NCBI RefSeq assembly: GCF_000485595.1
Contig: NW_014577134.1
Coordinates: 417,604-460,237 of the forward strand
Direction of reading: 5' to 3'
DNA: 42,634 bases
Origin: Priapulus caudatus
Lineage: Eukaryota > Priapulida > Priapulimorpha > Priapulimorphida > Priapulidae
Under the pieces are notes generated by a model. It saw only the letters and a program-made list of their open reading frames with translations. It did not search any database and was not told the origin of the DNA. The position numbers and the translations under genes are program-made. Shown one piece after another: positions 21,601-32,800 of this stretch. The first letter of the stretch is position 1. Each line of letters starts with the position of its first letter.

Positions 21601-24600
21601 AATGAATAAGCGGCAGAGCGTTTATTGTGGACACTAATGAGGTTATAATTGCTGCAGAGCCGGGACCTGGCCGATTCTCCGCATCACACGGAGAAGTCTC
21701 GTGTTGCCATGACCGCACAAATGAGTTATCCGCCGCCCTATTCACAAGACTTCCTTGTTGCTGTCTTTCCAGGCCTTTACACCCACCAAGTCGCCACTGG
21801 CGTCGCCTCTGGCGTCTCCTCTGGCGTCTCCGCTAGCCTCGTCGCTGGCGTCTTCATCACTTGCGCAGTCTGTGATCGCGTCATCCATTGCCGCGACGTC
21901 GGCGTTGTCGCTGGCATCTCGATCCCCGATGCCGTCGCCGCTTGGCTCACCAGTGTACTCTTCATCGAAGTCTGTGTTGTCTTCATCGTCCCAGGTTAGT
22001 GTCTGCTGAGCTGATAAGGTCACAGCGCCCTGACGCGACAGCTAGACCTAGTTCTTATCACAGACCTTTTTTCAGAGAAAATGATGCAGATAACTGGCAA
22101 ATTGCGACAAGGGTAGCCTAAAGGGCACTTTAAAAACAAACGAACTCCAAACGGAAATTAGGAAGGGGTATATTGCACATACGTAACAATCTACCTCGTT
22201 TTCTACAATCTATCTACCTTTGTTGCAATCAAACGTCAACGTCCTCAACATTCGGCCTTTAATGGCTAGTTAATCTTATTTTACGTGACGCTCCCAAATG
22301 TTCACGTGTGTCAAACTGTTACACTCAGGTCGCTTCACACAGAGCTCTTGCTTGTGATAAACGTTCATCGTGTGCGTGTCTCTTGCAGTCGTCGTCGTCG
22401 TCGATCATGGGGCCGCTACAATCGCATCAGTCGCAGAAGTCGCCGTCCCTCAGCGAGGCCGCATCCAGTCACAAGAGGCCGCACGAGGGCTCGCCGCCGA
22501 TGGCCGGTATGGCCGCAATGCCGGCTAACGTGGCCAGCATGTCGTCAATGATGGCCGCCAGTCCGCCGCTACTCTTTCCCGGCGACAAACGTCTACGTGG
22601 AGAGTTTAAGGTACGCGACCCCTGCCGACCTTCGCCGATTGTTCACAACTTTTACTGAGATTACACGACCTTTGCCAAACTCTGTCGACCTTCAAACGCT
22701 CGCGATTCTCGTCGAGTTGTTTCCGTGTGGACAAGTTTGCCTACTTAAATCGGATTAGGGTATCTGAGGTCGGTCGCGTATGAACTGATCCGTGGTGCAA
22801 ACACTGCGGGTTCGTTGAACAACGTGAAGTCACCTTGGGCGTGACCGCAGTTGGCTTGAAGTGGTCTACGTGTTAACATTCTTGATGGCAGCCGATGGTA
22901 GTGAGGGAGGAAGGCAAGGGCGCGTTTAGGGCGTGGGGAGGCTGGGAGTTGTACGGCAGAATAGCACTGAAAGTACGTGATTAGTAGTTTGGAGGATTAT
23001 CTCCTATGCCTACTTGACAGTTAGAAGATTATCTTTGTGATCGGTGGTAGGACAATCTTGATAGCCGTGTGACTGGTTGTCATATGCGACCCATCTCTCT
23101 CTATGCTTACCGCATCCTTACTTTGCATGAACGTCGTTATCACACACGCACGCACGCACGCACGCACGCACGCACACACACACGCACAACCACACGACAT
23201 GGTTATGTGGCATGAAAGTTCTGAATGTATTTGAATGTGTGTCTGGGTAATTGTAGCATATAAATTCTAGAAGATTTGGCGTGTCTGCACATGTAAGTGT
23301 AATGCATGTTAAACGTGACATGATGTTTATGGATTTCATAACGTATAATGAATAACTGCAGATAAGAACACTGTTTTGATTTTTTAGGTTGATATGCTGT
23401 TTCTCGAGTATTTATGTTTAAATAAAGGAAGGATTCATGGCCTTTTACTAGAGAAACAAGGTCAATGCTACCATAGAGAATTTGACATTTGAGAATTTTT
23501 ATTTTAGCATCGTAGAATTCAAGTATCACATTCCGCATGAAGCTATACAAGCTTATCTACGTGGTTACATTTCTCAAACATGTATTTTCTTGCTCATTAG
23601 TCCAATTGAGTTACACTGGTAATCTAACAACGTAATACGTGGTTACATTTCTCAAACATGTATTTTCTTGCTCATTAGTCCAATTGAGTTACACTGGTAA
23701 TCTAACAACGTAATAGTTGTTAGGAGAAGTAATGAACAAGCGAAGTAGCGTCCAGGTTGTCGAAAATTATAGTGTAGCGATGAAAATCCCCGCGAGTGAA
23801 AGTTAATTTCGGACGCTTGGATCAGAACCTATTCGAAGAGCGTCGTAATGCACTTTGAACAATTGTGCTGTGCTCAAGTAAAAGAACATTATCCTTTGAA
23901 AGTTTGCTTGTTCGCCTTTTACGATACGTGCCATTTGCCCTCGCTACAACAGTGGGCAGACCGAATTAGTTACAGTTAGATGCCAACGAGATAGCATTCA
24001 ACCCAACATAGTTTTGTTATTCAAACTAATGACATTACATTTGGTTTTCGGGCTAACGTGTTAGGGTGCACGTGTCATGGCTACAGTTATGGGGTTGTGC
24101 AGAGGGGCGAGTTGCCCCCTACCTAGGTCTTGGCAGTGTCAACGGTGAACCGCTTACTGTGAACTGCCCGGAACACAATGAATGAACACACCATGAAACA
24201 CGAAACAACACCGCGTGGCTTTGCCCACTGAGGCGAATGTGTGGCGAAGGCCCTGTACTGAGTATAATCGATCTTACAGTTGTCGACCCAGTGATGTCAC
24301 GGGTTCCATCCTTTCGCTGCAGGTCAAGTCCCACCCATGTGCGCATTGCCACAAGGCATTCGCTAACCAGCATCAGCTGAACCAGCATCTGAGAGTGCAC
24401 ACGGGCGAGCGGCCGTACCACTGCTCGTACTGTGAGCGCAGCTTCAAGCAGCTGTCGCATCTCCAGCAGCACACGCGGCTGCACACCGGTGAGTCGCTGT
24501 CCACGGCAACCGCGTCTCCGTCGACTCGCTTGTCGTCGCCCCACCACCCACCACCCCCTCGCGCACACAACCCCTCGCATTGGAATTCGTCAATGTGAGC

Positions 24601-26607
24601 TCTGGCATTTATTAGTGTGTGCCGATGAAACTATATGTCGTATCGATGCACTCGGCACGCACAAATTTCCTGTGTCCGTTAGAGGCCTGTAAAGCTGTTT
24701 AAACAGCTCGTCGATAAATATTATAATCGTGTTCATGGCGCCTAGGTATTCCACGTTCAAGTTGTGGTAGTACCTAATAACAATTACGGTAACGAGGTTG
24801 TTTATGGACGACGATTTATGGTGCGTTTCATGTGATAATAGGGAACGTTCACAATCTCAGGCATTAACCTCTGTTCTCGTGTAGGGGAGAAGCCATATAA
24901 GTGCACGATGCCGGACTGTGGTCGCGCCTTTGTGCAGCTGTCCAACCTGCAGCAGCATTTGCGCAACCATGACAGCCAGCTGGCGAAGAACTTTGCTGAG
25001 AAGCGTCCATATCGCTGCATGGTGTGCTGTAAGCGTTTCGCACAGGAGGCCAGTCTTGAATCTCACATGCAGAAGGTGTGTAGCAGACGTATAGCGGTGC
25101 TAGAATGACTGCACTGTGATCCGCTGTTAGTTGTGACGACTGTCTGGCAGTACCTTACGTTCCGTGATATTTCATTGTGAAAGTGTAGTAGATGCGAACG
25201 TAAACGAAAGCGTGATAAATTCAACGTGACTGCGCATTGTTTTTCTGGACGCTCATAAGAGTGAAAGTAGTGAAATTATTCAGCTAACGGTTCAGGTGAG
25301 AATTCGATTGAAACGAACGCTAGTTGCTATTCTTTTACCTAAGCATTTTCGTCTTCGAATGACAGGAGCATTCGGCCGAGTCGGCCCGTATACAGCCGTC
25401 GCCGCAGCAAGTACAGCGCCATCTACCGTGCACGTTTTGTGCGCGCGTGTTTGACAGTGAGGCAAACCTATTTCACCACGTGCGCGTCGATCACAAGGAG
25501 CAGTGGGAGATGTTCTGTCGGGGCCGCCCCCTCAGCGATGTTGCACCGGATAAGCGACGCGACGCCTTCTGCTGCCCCATCTGTGGGAAGGCCTACGTGA
25601 ACGAAACTTGTTTGCGCAAGCATGTGACCCTGCACCCTGAGGTAAGCAGTGGCAAACAGCCACACGATGGAAAATGGGATTGTGTAGCGGCAGTACTACT
25701 ACTAGTGACTCGCGAAATTCAGACATCAGTTTCGCGTTCACTATCGGGGGGTGTGGATTCTATGTATCATCGGCAGTTATATCAGGTTTTCTTGAAGTGT
25801 TTTGTTGGTTATGATAACACTGTGAAATACAGCTGAATGCGTGATCTGGTGCATCTAATCTCTTTCATCCGTTTTTCGACATGCAGTGTGAAAGCACGCT
25901 TTGAAAAAGGTGGTGAAAATTTGAACTGTGTTCTCTACCTGCACATTATTGTATCTATTAAAGTGATCAGCCGTGCATCAATGCATGTTTTTATAGTAAT
26001 GAGGTATTTAATGTTTATTCCCAAGCACATGAAAAAACACACATGAAATTGCCACAATGCTAATATTTGTGCGCGCGTGTACCTGCGTGTGTGCCTGCAT
26101 ACCTAGGTTTTTACGAATACCTCCGTCATATTAAAATGTTTTTAATAATTACTTTGGTAGCAGATGACAAGTCCAAAGACGTCAGCATCTGCTGGGGCGG
26201 CGGCAGCGGCGGCGGCAGCAGCAGCTGCAGCAATCGTTGCCGCTAGCAACTCCAGCGTGCGCACCTGGCCCTGCACTATCTGCGAGACAGTGTTTCCACA
26301 GGTGATGATTGACAGTTTGTTTTGATTTAAGCTGTCGCAGCTCATACACTGTGTGTCATTCGACCACGCGTTTGCGGAAATTTCGCCACTAAATCCGTTT
26401 TCGTTTTCGTTTTTGCAGGAGGCGGGACTGCTGCAGCATCTGAGACAAAAGATACACGACGACCAGCATAGGTTTGTTGCTCAGTATCTGCTGGATAATG
26501 GTGTGCCCATGCCTCCACGCGGCGCCATGACAAACTATGGACACGATCGCCGCGGGGACGACAACGGCCACATGTCCGTGAACAGTTTACCGAGTTCTTC
26601 GCAATAG
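12566..26607 (+). CDS. seven-finger C2H2 zinc-finger protein (8 exons)
   Basis: Model: join of 12566-12604, 21773-21994, 22389-22610, 24323-24488, 24885-25075, 25366-25641, 26164-26301 and 26419-26607, about 480 residues. All junctions have GT-AG introns and the frame stays open throughout. Residues 1-161 are low-complexity Ser/Ala/Pro/Met. Fingers: 167-187, 195-215, 223-245, 261-282, 302-323, 350-370 and 409-431. Fingers 1-3 are joined by HTGE(R/K)P linkers, the mark of DNA-binding Krüppel-type arrays; fingers 4, 5 and 7 have His spacings of 4, 4 and 5. The QLSHLQQH and QLSNLQQH cores recall LIN-29/rotund/squeeze (ZNF362/384), but insect combgap or l(3)neo38-like proteins are alternatives. 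It likely acts in the nucleus as a transcription regulator. The start in exon 1 is inferred; further 5' exons are possible. Confidence 0.85.
13212..13450. repeat. GA-rich polypurine tract
   Basis: Interrupted (GA)n/(GGGA)n on the plus strand. Frames over it are Ser/Leu/Phe-rich translations on the minus strand and are not genes. Confidence 0.85.
15226..15421. repeat. (CACCATCACAA)-type degenerate repeat and (CCG)n
   Basis: Variants of ACCACCATCACAACCCTC are followed by nine or ten CCG units at about 15390-15418. The minus-strand frame reads Met/Val/Ala repeats; I reject it as a gene. Confidence 0.85.
18230..18443. repeat. array of seven 19-bp palindromes
   Basis: The core ACAATACACTGTGTATTGT, an odd palindrome centred on T, occurs exactly or nearly at about 18230, 18264, 18296, 18325, 18357, 18401 and 18433 (the last is a half site). 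Spacing is 29 to 44 bases. Short shared spacers (TGAACACCTTCT, GCAAGCTTTC or GCAGCTTTC) link some copies. Confidence 0.92.
19106..19480 (-). mobile_element. non-autonomous Helitron, 3' part (copy A1)
   Basis: Read on the minus strand it ends CCCCGGGCAACGCGGGTATC, CGCTAG and then T: a short GC hairpin about 10 bases before a CTRR end. Inside lie a conserved block (GAGTAACGCCACTGATTTTC), ATGGATGG units and a (GGGAT)n tract. The 5' part is missing; other repeats follow at 19490. Confidence 0.85.
19240..19478. repeat. (CCCAT)n tract of Helitron copy A1
   Basis: CCCAT pentamers with CGCAC and CGCAT variants. The same tract recurs in copies A2, B and C, so it belongs to the element rather than to the locus. 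Confidence 0.9.
19557..19667. repeat. ~48-bp tandem repeat (CTCGCCGCTCGCTG)
   Basis: Two full units and a partial third begin CTCGCCGCTCGCTG at about 19557, 19605 and 19652; each full unit ends GCCTGCTGCTGA. The tract is flanked by CATACCTCCGCCA (19514) and a TTACCTCC-GGAGGTAA hairpin at 19712-19732, possibly the ends of a small repeat element. Confidence 0.75.
19836..20365. mobile_element. hAT-type MITE with 8-bp target duplication
   Basis: A 514-bp element (19844-20357) starts CAGGGGCGTAAATCC and ends with its inverse, GGATTTACGCCCCTG but for one base. It is flanked by CTACTTAG and CTACCTAG, an 8-bp target duplication with one mismatch. CAGGGG termini and 8-bp duplications are typical of hAT transposons. 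No transposase is encoded, so it must be moved by a partner elsewhere. It lies within the Helitron nest. Confidence 0.87.
20447..21086 (-). mobile_element. non-autonomous Helitron with tRNA-like core (copy A2)
   Basis: On the minus strand it starts TCTATATATATAAAGTTG (21086 downward) and carries TTCAGCCGAA, ACTCCGCAG, the CAGCACGTCTGGGAGGTGGT block, a tRNA-like segment, a (GGGAT)n tract and the CGGTCACCAACTGAG block. It stops near 20447 without the terminal hairpin and CTAG. Copy A1 supplies those, so the two may derive from one duplicated or interrupted insertion. Confidence 0.82.
20779..20851 (-). pseudogene. tRNA-like segment in Helitron copy A2
   Basis: A 73-base segment with an A-box-like TAGCCGAATGG and a B box GGGTTCGAATCC at tRNA spacing. 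The T arm pairs 4 of 5. The acceptor and anticodon stems are poorly paired, so it is not a working tRNA. It may still recruit RNA polymerase III; that is inference. Confidence 0.65.
21773..21994 (+). CDS. zinc-finger gene, exon 2
   Basis: Acceptor TGCTGTCTTTCCAG, donor GTTAGT, 74 codons, phase 0 on both sides. It encodes AFTPTK followed by four SPLA units and Ser/Ala-rich sequence ending SSSSQ, a low-complexity, probably disordered region. The repeated TCGCC(A)CTGGCG codons could vary in number. Another + frame is also open across the exon, but only this frame joins exons 1 and 3. Confidence 0.78.
22389..22610 (+). CDS. zinc-finger gene, exon 3
   Basis: Acceptor GTGTCTCTTGCAG, donor GTACGC, 74 codons, phase 0. 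Starts with five Ser from a (TCG)n run, then [13 protein letters not shown] and a Met/Ala-rich stretch, ending [13 protein letters not shown]. Lys/Arg near its end, just before the first finger, could serve as a nuclear localisation or linker segment. Confidence 0.88.
23139..23190. repeat. (ACGC)n/(AC)n microsatellite
   Basis: ACGC units grade into ACAC and then ACGC again, inside the third intron. Confidence 0.93.
23559..23714. repeat. perfect 78-bp tandem duplication
   Basis: Bases 23559-23636 and 23637-23714 are identical (both begin ACGTGGTTACATTTCTCAAA). Absence of any difference implies a very recent duplication or an assembly error. Confidence 0.96.
24323..24488 (+). CDS. zinc-finger gene, exon 4 (fingers 1-2)
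   Basis: Acceptor CCTTTCGCTGCAG, donor GTGAGT. Encodes finger 1 (CAHC...HLRVH), the linker TGERPYH, finger 2 (CSYC...HTRLH) and the first bases of the next TGEKP linker. It ends after the first base of the Gly codon. Confidence 0.95.
24885..25075 (+). CDS. zinc-finger gene, exon 5 (finger 3 and most of 4)
   Basis: Acceptor TCTCGTGTAG, donor GTGTGT. Completes TGEKP, then finger 3 with a four-residue Cys gap (CTMPDC...HLRNH), a 15-residue spacer and finger 4 (CMVC...H) up to HMQK. The last His of finger 4 comes from exon 6, which supports the splice model. Confidence 0.94.
25366..25641 (+). CDS. zinc-finger gene, exon 6 (fingers 5-6)
   Basis: Acceptor CTTCGAATGACAG, donor GTAAGC, 92 codons, phase 0. 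It supplies EH for finger 4, a Pro/Gln spacer, finger 5 (CTFC...HVRVDH), a 26-residue spacer and finger 6 (CPIC...HVTLH). The long spacers suggest that fingers 5 and 6 are not part of one continuous DNA-reading array. Confidence 0.94.
26164..26301 (+). CDS. zinc-finger gene, exon 7 (poly-Ala and start of finger 7)
   Basis: Acceptor TTTGGTAGCAG, donor GTGATG, 46 codons, phase 0. Encodes [11 protein letters not shown], twelve Ala, and then [12 protein letters not shown], the Cys half of finger 7. The Ala run is coded by mixed GCN codons, which suggests it is old and stable. Confidence 0.9.
26419..26607 (+). CDS. zinc-finger gene, exon 8 (last coding exon)
   Basis: Acceptor TTCGTTTTTGCAG, phase 0. 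It supplies [13 protein letters not shown], the His half of finger 7, followed by [10 protein letters not shown] and a 45-residue polar tail, ending at TAG 26605-26607. Joining halves of a finger across the 117-bp intron is strong evidence for the junction. Confidence 0.93.
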   Translation, partial: EAGLLQHLRQKIHDDQHRFVAQYLLDNGVPMPPRGAMTNYGHDRRGDDNGHMSVNSLPSSSQ

Positions 26608-28740
26608 CTAACTGCAGAGCTACATTTGCCTTTCAATATGCATTTCAGCCATGCTCTGCCTTTAGAGAGGATGAAAATGTCCTTTGTTTCTGCCAAATTG
26701 TGATGAAATGTGAAATTGGTTTTATTTGAGGATGTCGTTAAGAAAACCACCTCCACGTGGCGTTTTCGTCTCATGAGTAGCTAGCGGAAAACAATGATTA
26801 ATGTGTGGTTGCATACAGGTCGCGAGTGGTACCATTTTGCAGGACTTTGCATAAAAGACTGGAGTTTCCTTTCGTGACTCTCACAAAGTCACCCATCTCT
26901 TCAGCTGTTTGGAGCTCTTTGGATAATTAACAAATTTGAGCAACTCTTGACTGAATGACATAATGTATAGCGGCAATACAATACAATACAAAGATGGCCC
27001 CATCAAAGCGCTGTTGTTCAACACCTATAGGCATAGAAACCACTCCCGTAGTAAGGCAATGGCTGCACAGTGCCAGGAAGTGTCCCTCCTTTTTCCCCTT
27101 TCCCCCGGATGGGAATAACCGATGCCTAGTTGCTATCGTCATTCTGTGCAGTTTTGTTAAGTTAGCAACTGCAGTTTTATGCGGATCCCTGCAGCACAAC
27201 AGTGACTATATCACTGGTGTAGACCAAACGCCATGACTGCCCTCACTCTGCTACTCCCGAGAGGTTACGGCTCTTCTGGATGACATGCTCTTACTTGAAT
27301 TTCCCTGATCGATCCGTCGGAGAGAGTCCTGTGCTGACACGGCTGATCGAGGGGCATCTGTTGACGATGCTTCGAGGAGTGTAGAATTCTAATTATGATA
27401 TTTGAACTTCAGTGAGTAGTATGTAAGTTGTTCCTTTCAGATGCACGGCGGTTCTGCATCTCTCATCCTTCCAGTAGTTATACAGTTCAACTCGACCGTT
27501 GAGTTAACGTGGAACGGGAATCGTGGGCTCACCTTAGAGTGTAATGCTAAGCAGTCATGGGTCTTTGCCTTTCTGCCGCAGAGCCGCCGTTCATAGAGCA
27601 TATAGTTCATCTTGCATGTTAAACTCGATAGATATAAAGGTAAACGTAATAGTCTGTTACCGTGTTTTGGCTAGATATGGCTCTATATTCCACCCCACCC
27701 GCACGCTTTTAATAGTTGAGCATACGTACCCGCATACTCCTCAGTGTTCAAGCGATATACTGTAGTTCGTCTTGGTGGTTGATTAATTGCTCTCGTTGCC
27801 GCTCTGCTTTTTACGTACGTGCGCGATCATGCTGCGTGGACAGGTGCGGGGAGACCTCCTGTTATGGCAGCGTCGTACGCTATATGAGGAAAGGCACGTG
27901 GATGCATACATCAACACGTAGATGTTTCGTTTCACATGTAGTAGCCGCGTCCGCTCTCTGACTTCATTGGTAGCGTACCAGCACACGCCCATGTAACTGT
28001 CTATACACATACGCATCGGCCGCAAACTTTGCGCCGATGCTCTCCCACTGCTTCACTGCGCAATCGGGAAAATGCATACATGTCAAGTAAATCGGTTACA
28101 GCGTACAGAGAATTGCTACAGTCGTTTGATGATATGACAGAGGGCTGGCCTGGTTATAAAATGATCTATTGTTAATTAGAAACGCCATTACTGTGTGGGG
28201 GTCGCAGGATCACCCTGTGCGAGAAGTCTTTCATTGTGCGCATAAGTCGCACACCGTAAGTTAGTCTTTCTTTAACTATGCTTTTGAGTTTCGCTTCATT
28301 TACGATGTTTTTATGTGTAACCCAGAATAGTGCGGACAATCAAGTTTGTGTACGTCGTCACGTAATGATACTAGATTTTTAGGTTTATATTAAGAGTAGG
28401 TATCATTGTTCATGATACTTGCGCTCTAGGATTGCAGGTGCTGTCATTTATTCCATATCAAACGGAGGTTTTCTAATGCTACCGCAATTACGTACCCTGA
28501 GCAGACATCTAGCGCAATAATATCTGGTTACCAGTGCGTTTCATCGGAATGCTGTACGAATGTTTAAACCGCGCCGTGGCGATCATATTATACTGTACGT
28601 AACGACGAGACGGTCGCGCGGATTAATGTTGATACAAAATAGGTCTGCCTGCGGGCTACTTATACTAATAAGGATGTAACTGCTGTGGTAACCATGCGGA
28701 TTATTGGGCTAGCGTGGTGAAAACTGAAAGCGGTTTAAGG
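26608..28740. other. probable 3' UTR and downstream sequence
   Basis: No recognisable coding exon. No AATAAA stands out soon after the stop, so the polyadenylation site is not placed. Confidence 0.4.
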
Positions 28741-31700
28741 TGAATATATGATTGCACTTGTGTGTCTTGGGCCAGCAATTATTATGTGTACCCAGTGCAG
28801 TGGTTTTAGCGTAGTAGATGGCCACTTTAATTTGTAAAGCTGGTTCACATTGACGATAGTAGTCACGTGACACATACGTGTGGTTGATAGTTCTTTACGA
28901 ACGAATAAAGAACGTAGAATGTAATGTGTTGTAAGTGTGCAAAACTTTATAAGGGAATGGATATACATATATGTACATACTAGTATGTAGTTTTAACAAT
29001 TTGGATACCACCTCTGAGTTTGTGCCCGGATATCACTAAGCGTAATGAAATGGTAGTAGGAGAGTCACCCACGTCCTGCTTGTCTCTACTCGACTCTTTC
29101 GAGACCAGTGTGCGTAATTCTAGATAATTGCCTACTTTTCGTGAGTTCAGTGGCCTGGCACACGCCAAGAGGTGAGGAAGAAAAATTGCTATATATCGTT
29201 CATTGTGACACTGTTTCGTTTGTCGTATGCTCTTCCCTTGTAAACTTTTGAAGCAAGTTATAAGCTGAGGCTGTGATCTTGAGAATACAAAAAGAAATTT
29301 TGTGATCTCCGACCGTTAAATTTGAAATTTACACAGACAGACAGGCAGGCATGTAGGCGCCAAAGAAAACGAGATGGTGCTCGGTTATTCCTCTACTGGA
29401 TAATACCTGATGGGGAGAATGGCAACCCGCATATGTTCCTTCACCAGTCGGCATACAGTGTGCTTCAGTATTCGGTGCTTTGTATTTGCTACTGTGTATC
29501 TGTTTTTTTGTGTATAAAAAATTAAGAAAGAAAACGTTCTGAAGGCGTCGGTCTGTAAGGTTAATTCCATGTAGTCATAATAGAGGGACGCTCGACGGGC
29601 GTGCTCGAAAGGATCGTGTCTTTACCAGCCAGTCAGCCACCGGGCGAGAGAACATGGCTCATGCGTTGGTGCGTTTCTATGTTTATACGCCGCTGATACG
29701 TTTAGCATTTCTAGCGTCCTCCGGGGCTGAGAGAGAGAGAACAGTGCTCGCGTTGCAACCTCATCTGCGCTTTGCATCGTTATAGTGGATTCAAATCTAG
29801 TAAACGACGTCGTTTCAACTCTCGTAGAACGGCTTTGTGTTCGGCGGAAAGTTATATTCTATGTGCGTTGCAAGCCAAAGAGACTCGCCATTGTGATTGT
29901 GAAACACTTTTTGCGGAACAGTAATATGACACGCGCTGCGAAAAAGATCCTTGACCGGTCATAGCACAGGTGCAAGGCTTAGCATTTTCTCCCCAAGCCC
30001 CTCAGGCAGCCAGGTTTCATTGTTTGTATTAAAAGTCAAATATCTGAGGATATTGAAAGATCATGCAATGTCTTCGCCACGAGATTTATGGAGAAAGTAG
30101 TTAAAAATGAGCGCATTGAGAGTTCTAGATCTAGCGTGCTGCCTACAGGCGTAAAGCATACAAGATTAGCAATATAGGAAGTGAAAGCCAAATGTATGTT
30201 GTTATGTGCGTGTGTGTGCGTGCGTGTCTGTTGTTATGTGAGTGTGTGCATGTTTTAGAACAGTACAGTATCTGCAAAGGTTTTTTATATCCTATTTGGG
30301 ATATGAGAAAACGAGAGAAAGAACGCACGCGAGACAGTGCTGGGCGTTTGTGTAGATGTTTGCGCACAAATGACAAACACGTCCATATACGAAAGACTGA
30401 GTACACTTGCGAAATCCTAGTCATGAAAGTCTTTAGGTATAGTTTACCGAAGATTTGGCGTGAACAAATTGAAAAACCCCTAATAACAAGAGCAGATCGC
30501 CCGTTCCATTATCTGCAACATTGCCTGTCGTGTGATTCATGAGCAAATGAAACTACTGCTGTGTAGATTTAGTTTCGATGATAATTCGTTACCGAAGTTA
30601 TTGGATGGCAATTAGCTCTACGTGGTCACAGCTATAGATCGCAGCAAATCTATCGTAGCTGTCACAATATGGCACCAAATCATGAACTAAGCAGCGGCGT
30701 TGATACAGCTGTGTCTCTGATCACCGTAGCAATGGCACCGGCGTTCAATATTAAGTGTGGTATTAATGTTGTATTGATGTGGTACTAAGTGTGGTAAGAC
30801 TGAGATTCTCACGTAACGCGTGACTGGTTGGGCCGACGTCGACGGTGAGGTCGCGCGTAAGTCGTATGGTGTAAATAGTGGCTAGTCCATGCATGTGTTT
30901 ACGTGCTTCGTCAGCATGTGTGAAAGCCACAGCTATGTTCCGTATGTAGAGACTTTGGAATTGTGATACTTTTGTAGGTGCCAGTCGGCAGTGGCCGCGT
31001 TGGTACGTGAACGCATCAAACCTTTATATATCCGGCTTGAGTCTCAACACTTGTTAAAAGACTGATAAAAAGCTTTCAAAGAAAGTGGCGGTCGGATGTC
31101 AATCGTTGAGTCGAGGATATTTTTGTAAAATATGCTACCTATGCTACCTATTGTGTTCGTATAATATACTATTTAGCTTTAGATATTGTATGCTATTTTG
31201 TGTCGACTGACACATAGTGTCATGTGATTGATGACTGTACTCAACATTGTAAACGACGACGGAGCTGTCTGGTCCGCCATGATGTCCAGTTTCGACAGAG
31301 CCTGCCCAGATCGTGCTCCTAGTTTTTAATGAGACCGGGAGCCAACCCCCTTTAGGAGAGTACTCCTTTGTCTGGGTTACGTGATCATAGCTTGTAGTTG
31401 CAGACAGAGCTAAAAGGACAAATAAAATGTCACCGTAATGCCTTCGTATGTTATTCGAGGGATTGTATTTATATGGCAAATATACAAATGTTAACATATT
31501 TACTGAATAGATCCTCTCTCTTTGCCACTTGTTAGCTGTTTGGTAGGTGCAAAATTACAAGACGTTAAGCATGCCAGTGCTAGGCTAATTTTCTCGTGTA
31601 AATATGTATAAAAATGATACAGTTGGCTTAAATGAGAATTTCCTTAGAATTTCACGGTAGTTAATAACGAATTATTTATGTGAAGAAATTGCACAACGAT

Positions 31701-32800
31701 ATTCATTTTATATGGTTCGAGTTTTAAAACCCAACTATTGTCTTCTGCGCAATTCTAGTTGATGCATGTTCTGGGCTGACACCACAGAATGAGGTAAACC
31801 AGCAAAGTTGTCTTGCAATGTTGAGTATCATTGGAAATCTTTAATGTAAGTTTTAAGTTAGATGTGCAGATTTAGCCACTTATTCAATTGTAAATTAAAT
31901 GTATACATTGTCATAAAATGCACTCCCTCCCCAAGTATAACAAAGAAATTTATCCGAAATGTTATCTCATCAAACTACCCGTGTTGTATTTTCGCCAGCT
32001 GACGTGCTATTCTGTTTGTGCTATTAATGTTGTGGTGATAGGATATTTGAAGTGCCCACGTCTCATCACAGCTCAATTGTTGCTGTCGCGTCTACCACTA
32101 ACATTGTTTAAACACTTTAACGAAGTTTCATATCACCCTGCCATCTCATAGACGCATCATCTTTCCTTTTCCAACCCGCCATCGCGAACCCGATGCACTT
32201 TTAATAGTTTAGGAAAAGTAATCTTCAGTGTCATTGCCAAGTGATTGATCTCACAGTCATTCTATTTTCACGTCTTGGGCGGGTTAGCACAGAATGCTGA
32301 CTGCTCTATTACCTGTAAACTTGTACTAGCACAAACAAATGTGGCTAGTTTTGTGGTTGTGACTCATTCTTTGCCACCTTTTCTCAAATTGCTATCTGGC
32401 TCGTTATAATGACACAACAGTGATACGTTCGTGCAATAGCTTACTGTTGGAAAACCCGCCTGAGACAACAAAATCATACGATCACACAGATCCTTGTTTA
32501 TTTACAAATATGAAAAGTTGGTACCTCACTAAATGAGAAGCTTGTCAACATCTTAAATTGCCACGGTTGCCCTATACACTAAACGAGCACTGATTGTTTG
32601 TGTTCTTCTGCTGTGTCCGCAAAATTATTATACCATTATTCCTTTGTTTGCCTTCGTGGCAGGGACGTCATTTCTCCACTTGTTGAAAACTGGTCACGCG
32701 CTTTTCTGTAGACGCTTGTAAGTAGATTGCAATAATGTGTCGCAGAAGGGTCTTTCAGCGGAAATGGACATGGCACATTTCTAGAACAAATGTGTACGTT
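28741..32800. other. unassigned intergenic sequence
   Basis: Only short frames. AATAAA at about 28904 is followed within 30 bases by a GT-rich stretch and could be a polyadenylation signal, but no transcript is established. A (GT)n-rich stretch lies near 30205-30245. No transposon termini or RNA genes were recognised. Confidence 0.4.

Larger units (their letters stand above)
12605..21772 (+). other. large first intron of the zinc-finger gene
   Basis: About 9.2 kb, much larger than the other introns (117 bp to 1.7 kb). It carries a purine-rich tract (13212-13450), CA(T/C)/CCG repeats (15226-15420), the palindrome array (18230-18443), and the Helitron/hAT nest (19106-21086). No other exon is clearly supported, though alternative exons are possible. 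Confidence 0.65.
22611..24322 (+). other. third intron of the zinc-finger gene
   Basis: Holds an (ACGC)n/(AC)n repeat (23139-23190) and a perfect 78-bp tandem duplication (23559-23714). No other exon was recognised. Confidence 0.75.

Noticed and set aside
21742-22023. Acidic Asp/Ala-rich minus-strand ORF opposite zinc-finger exon 2
   Set aside because: It is the complement of the (SPLA)n codon repeat and the splice-supported plus-strand exon explains it.
24119-24580. 153-codon minus-strand ORF opposite zinc-finger exon 4
   Set aside because: Shadow of the GC-rich coding exon; Arg/Val-rich with no domain.
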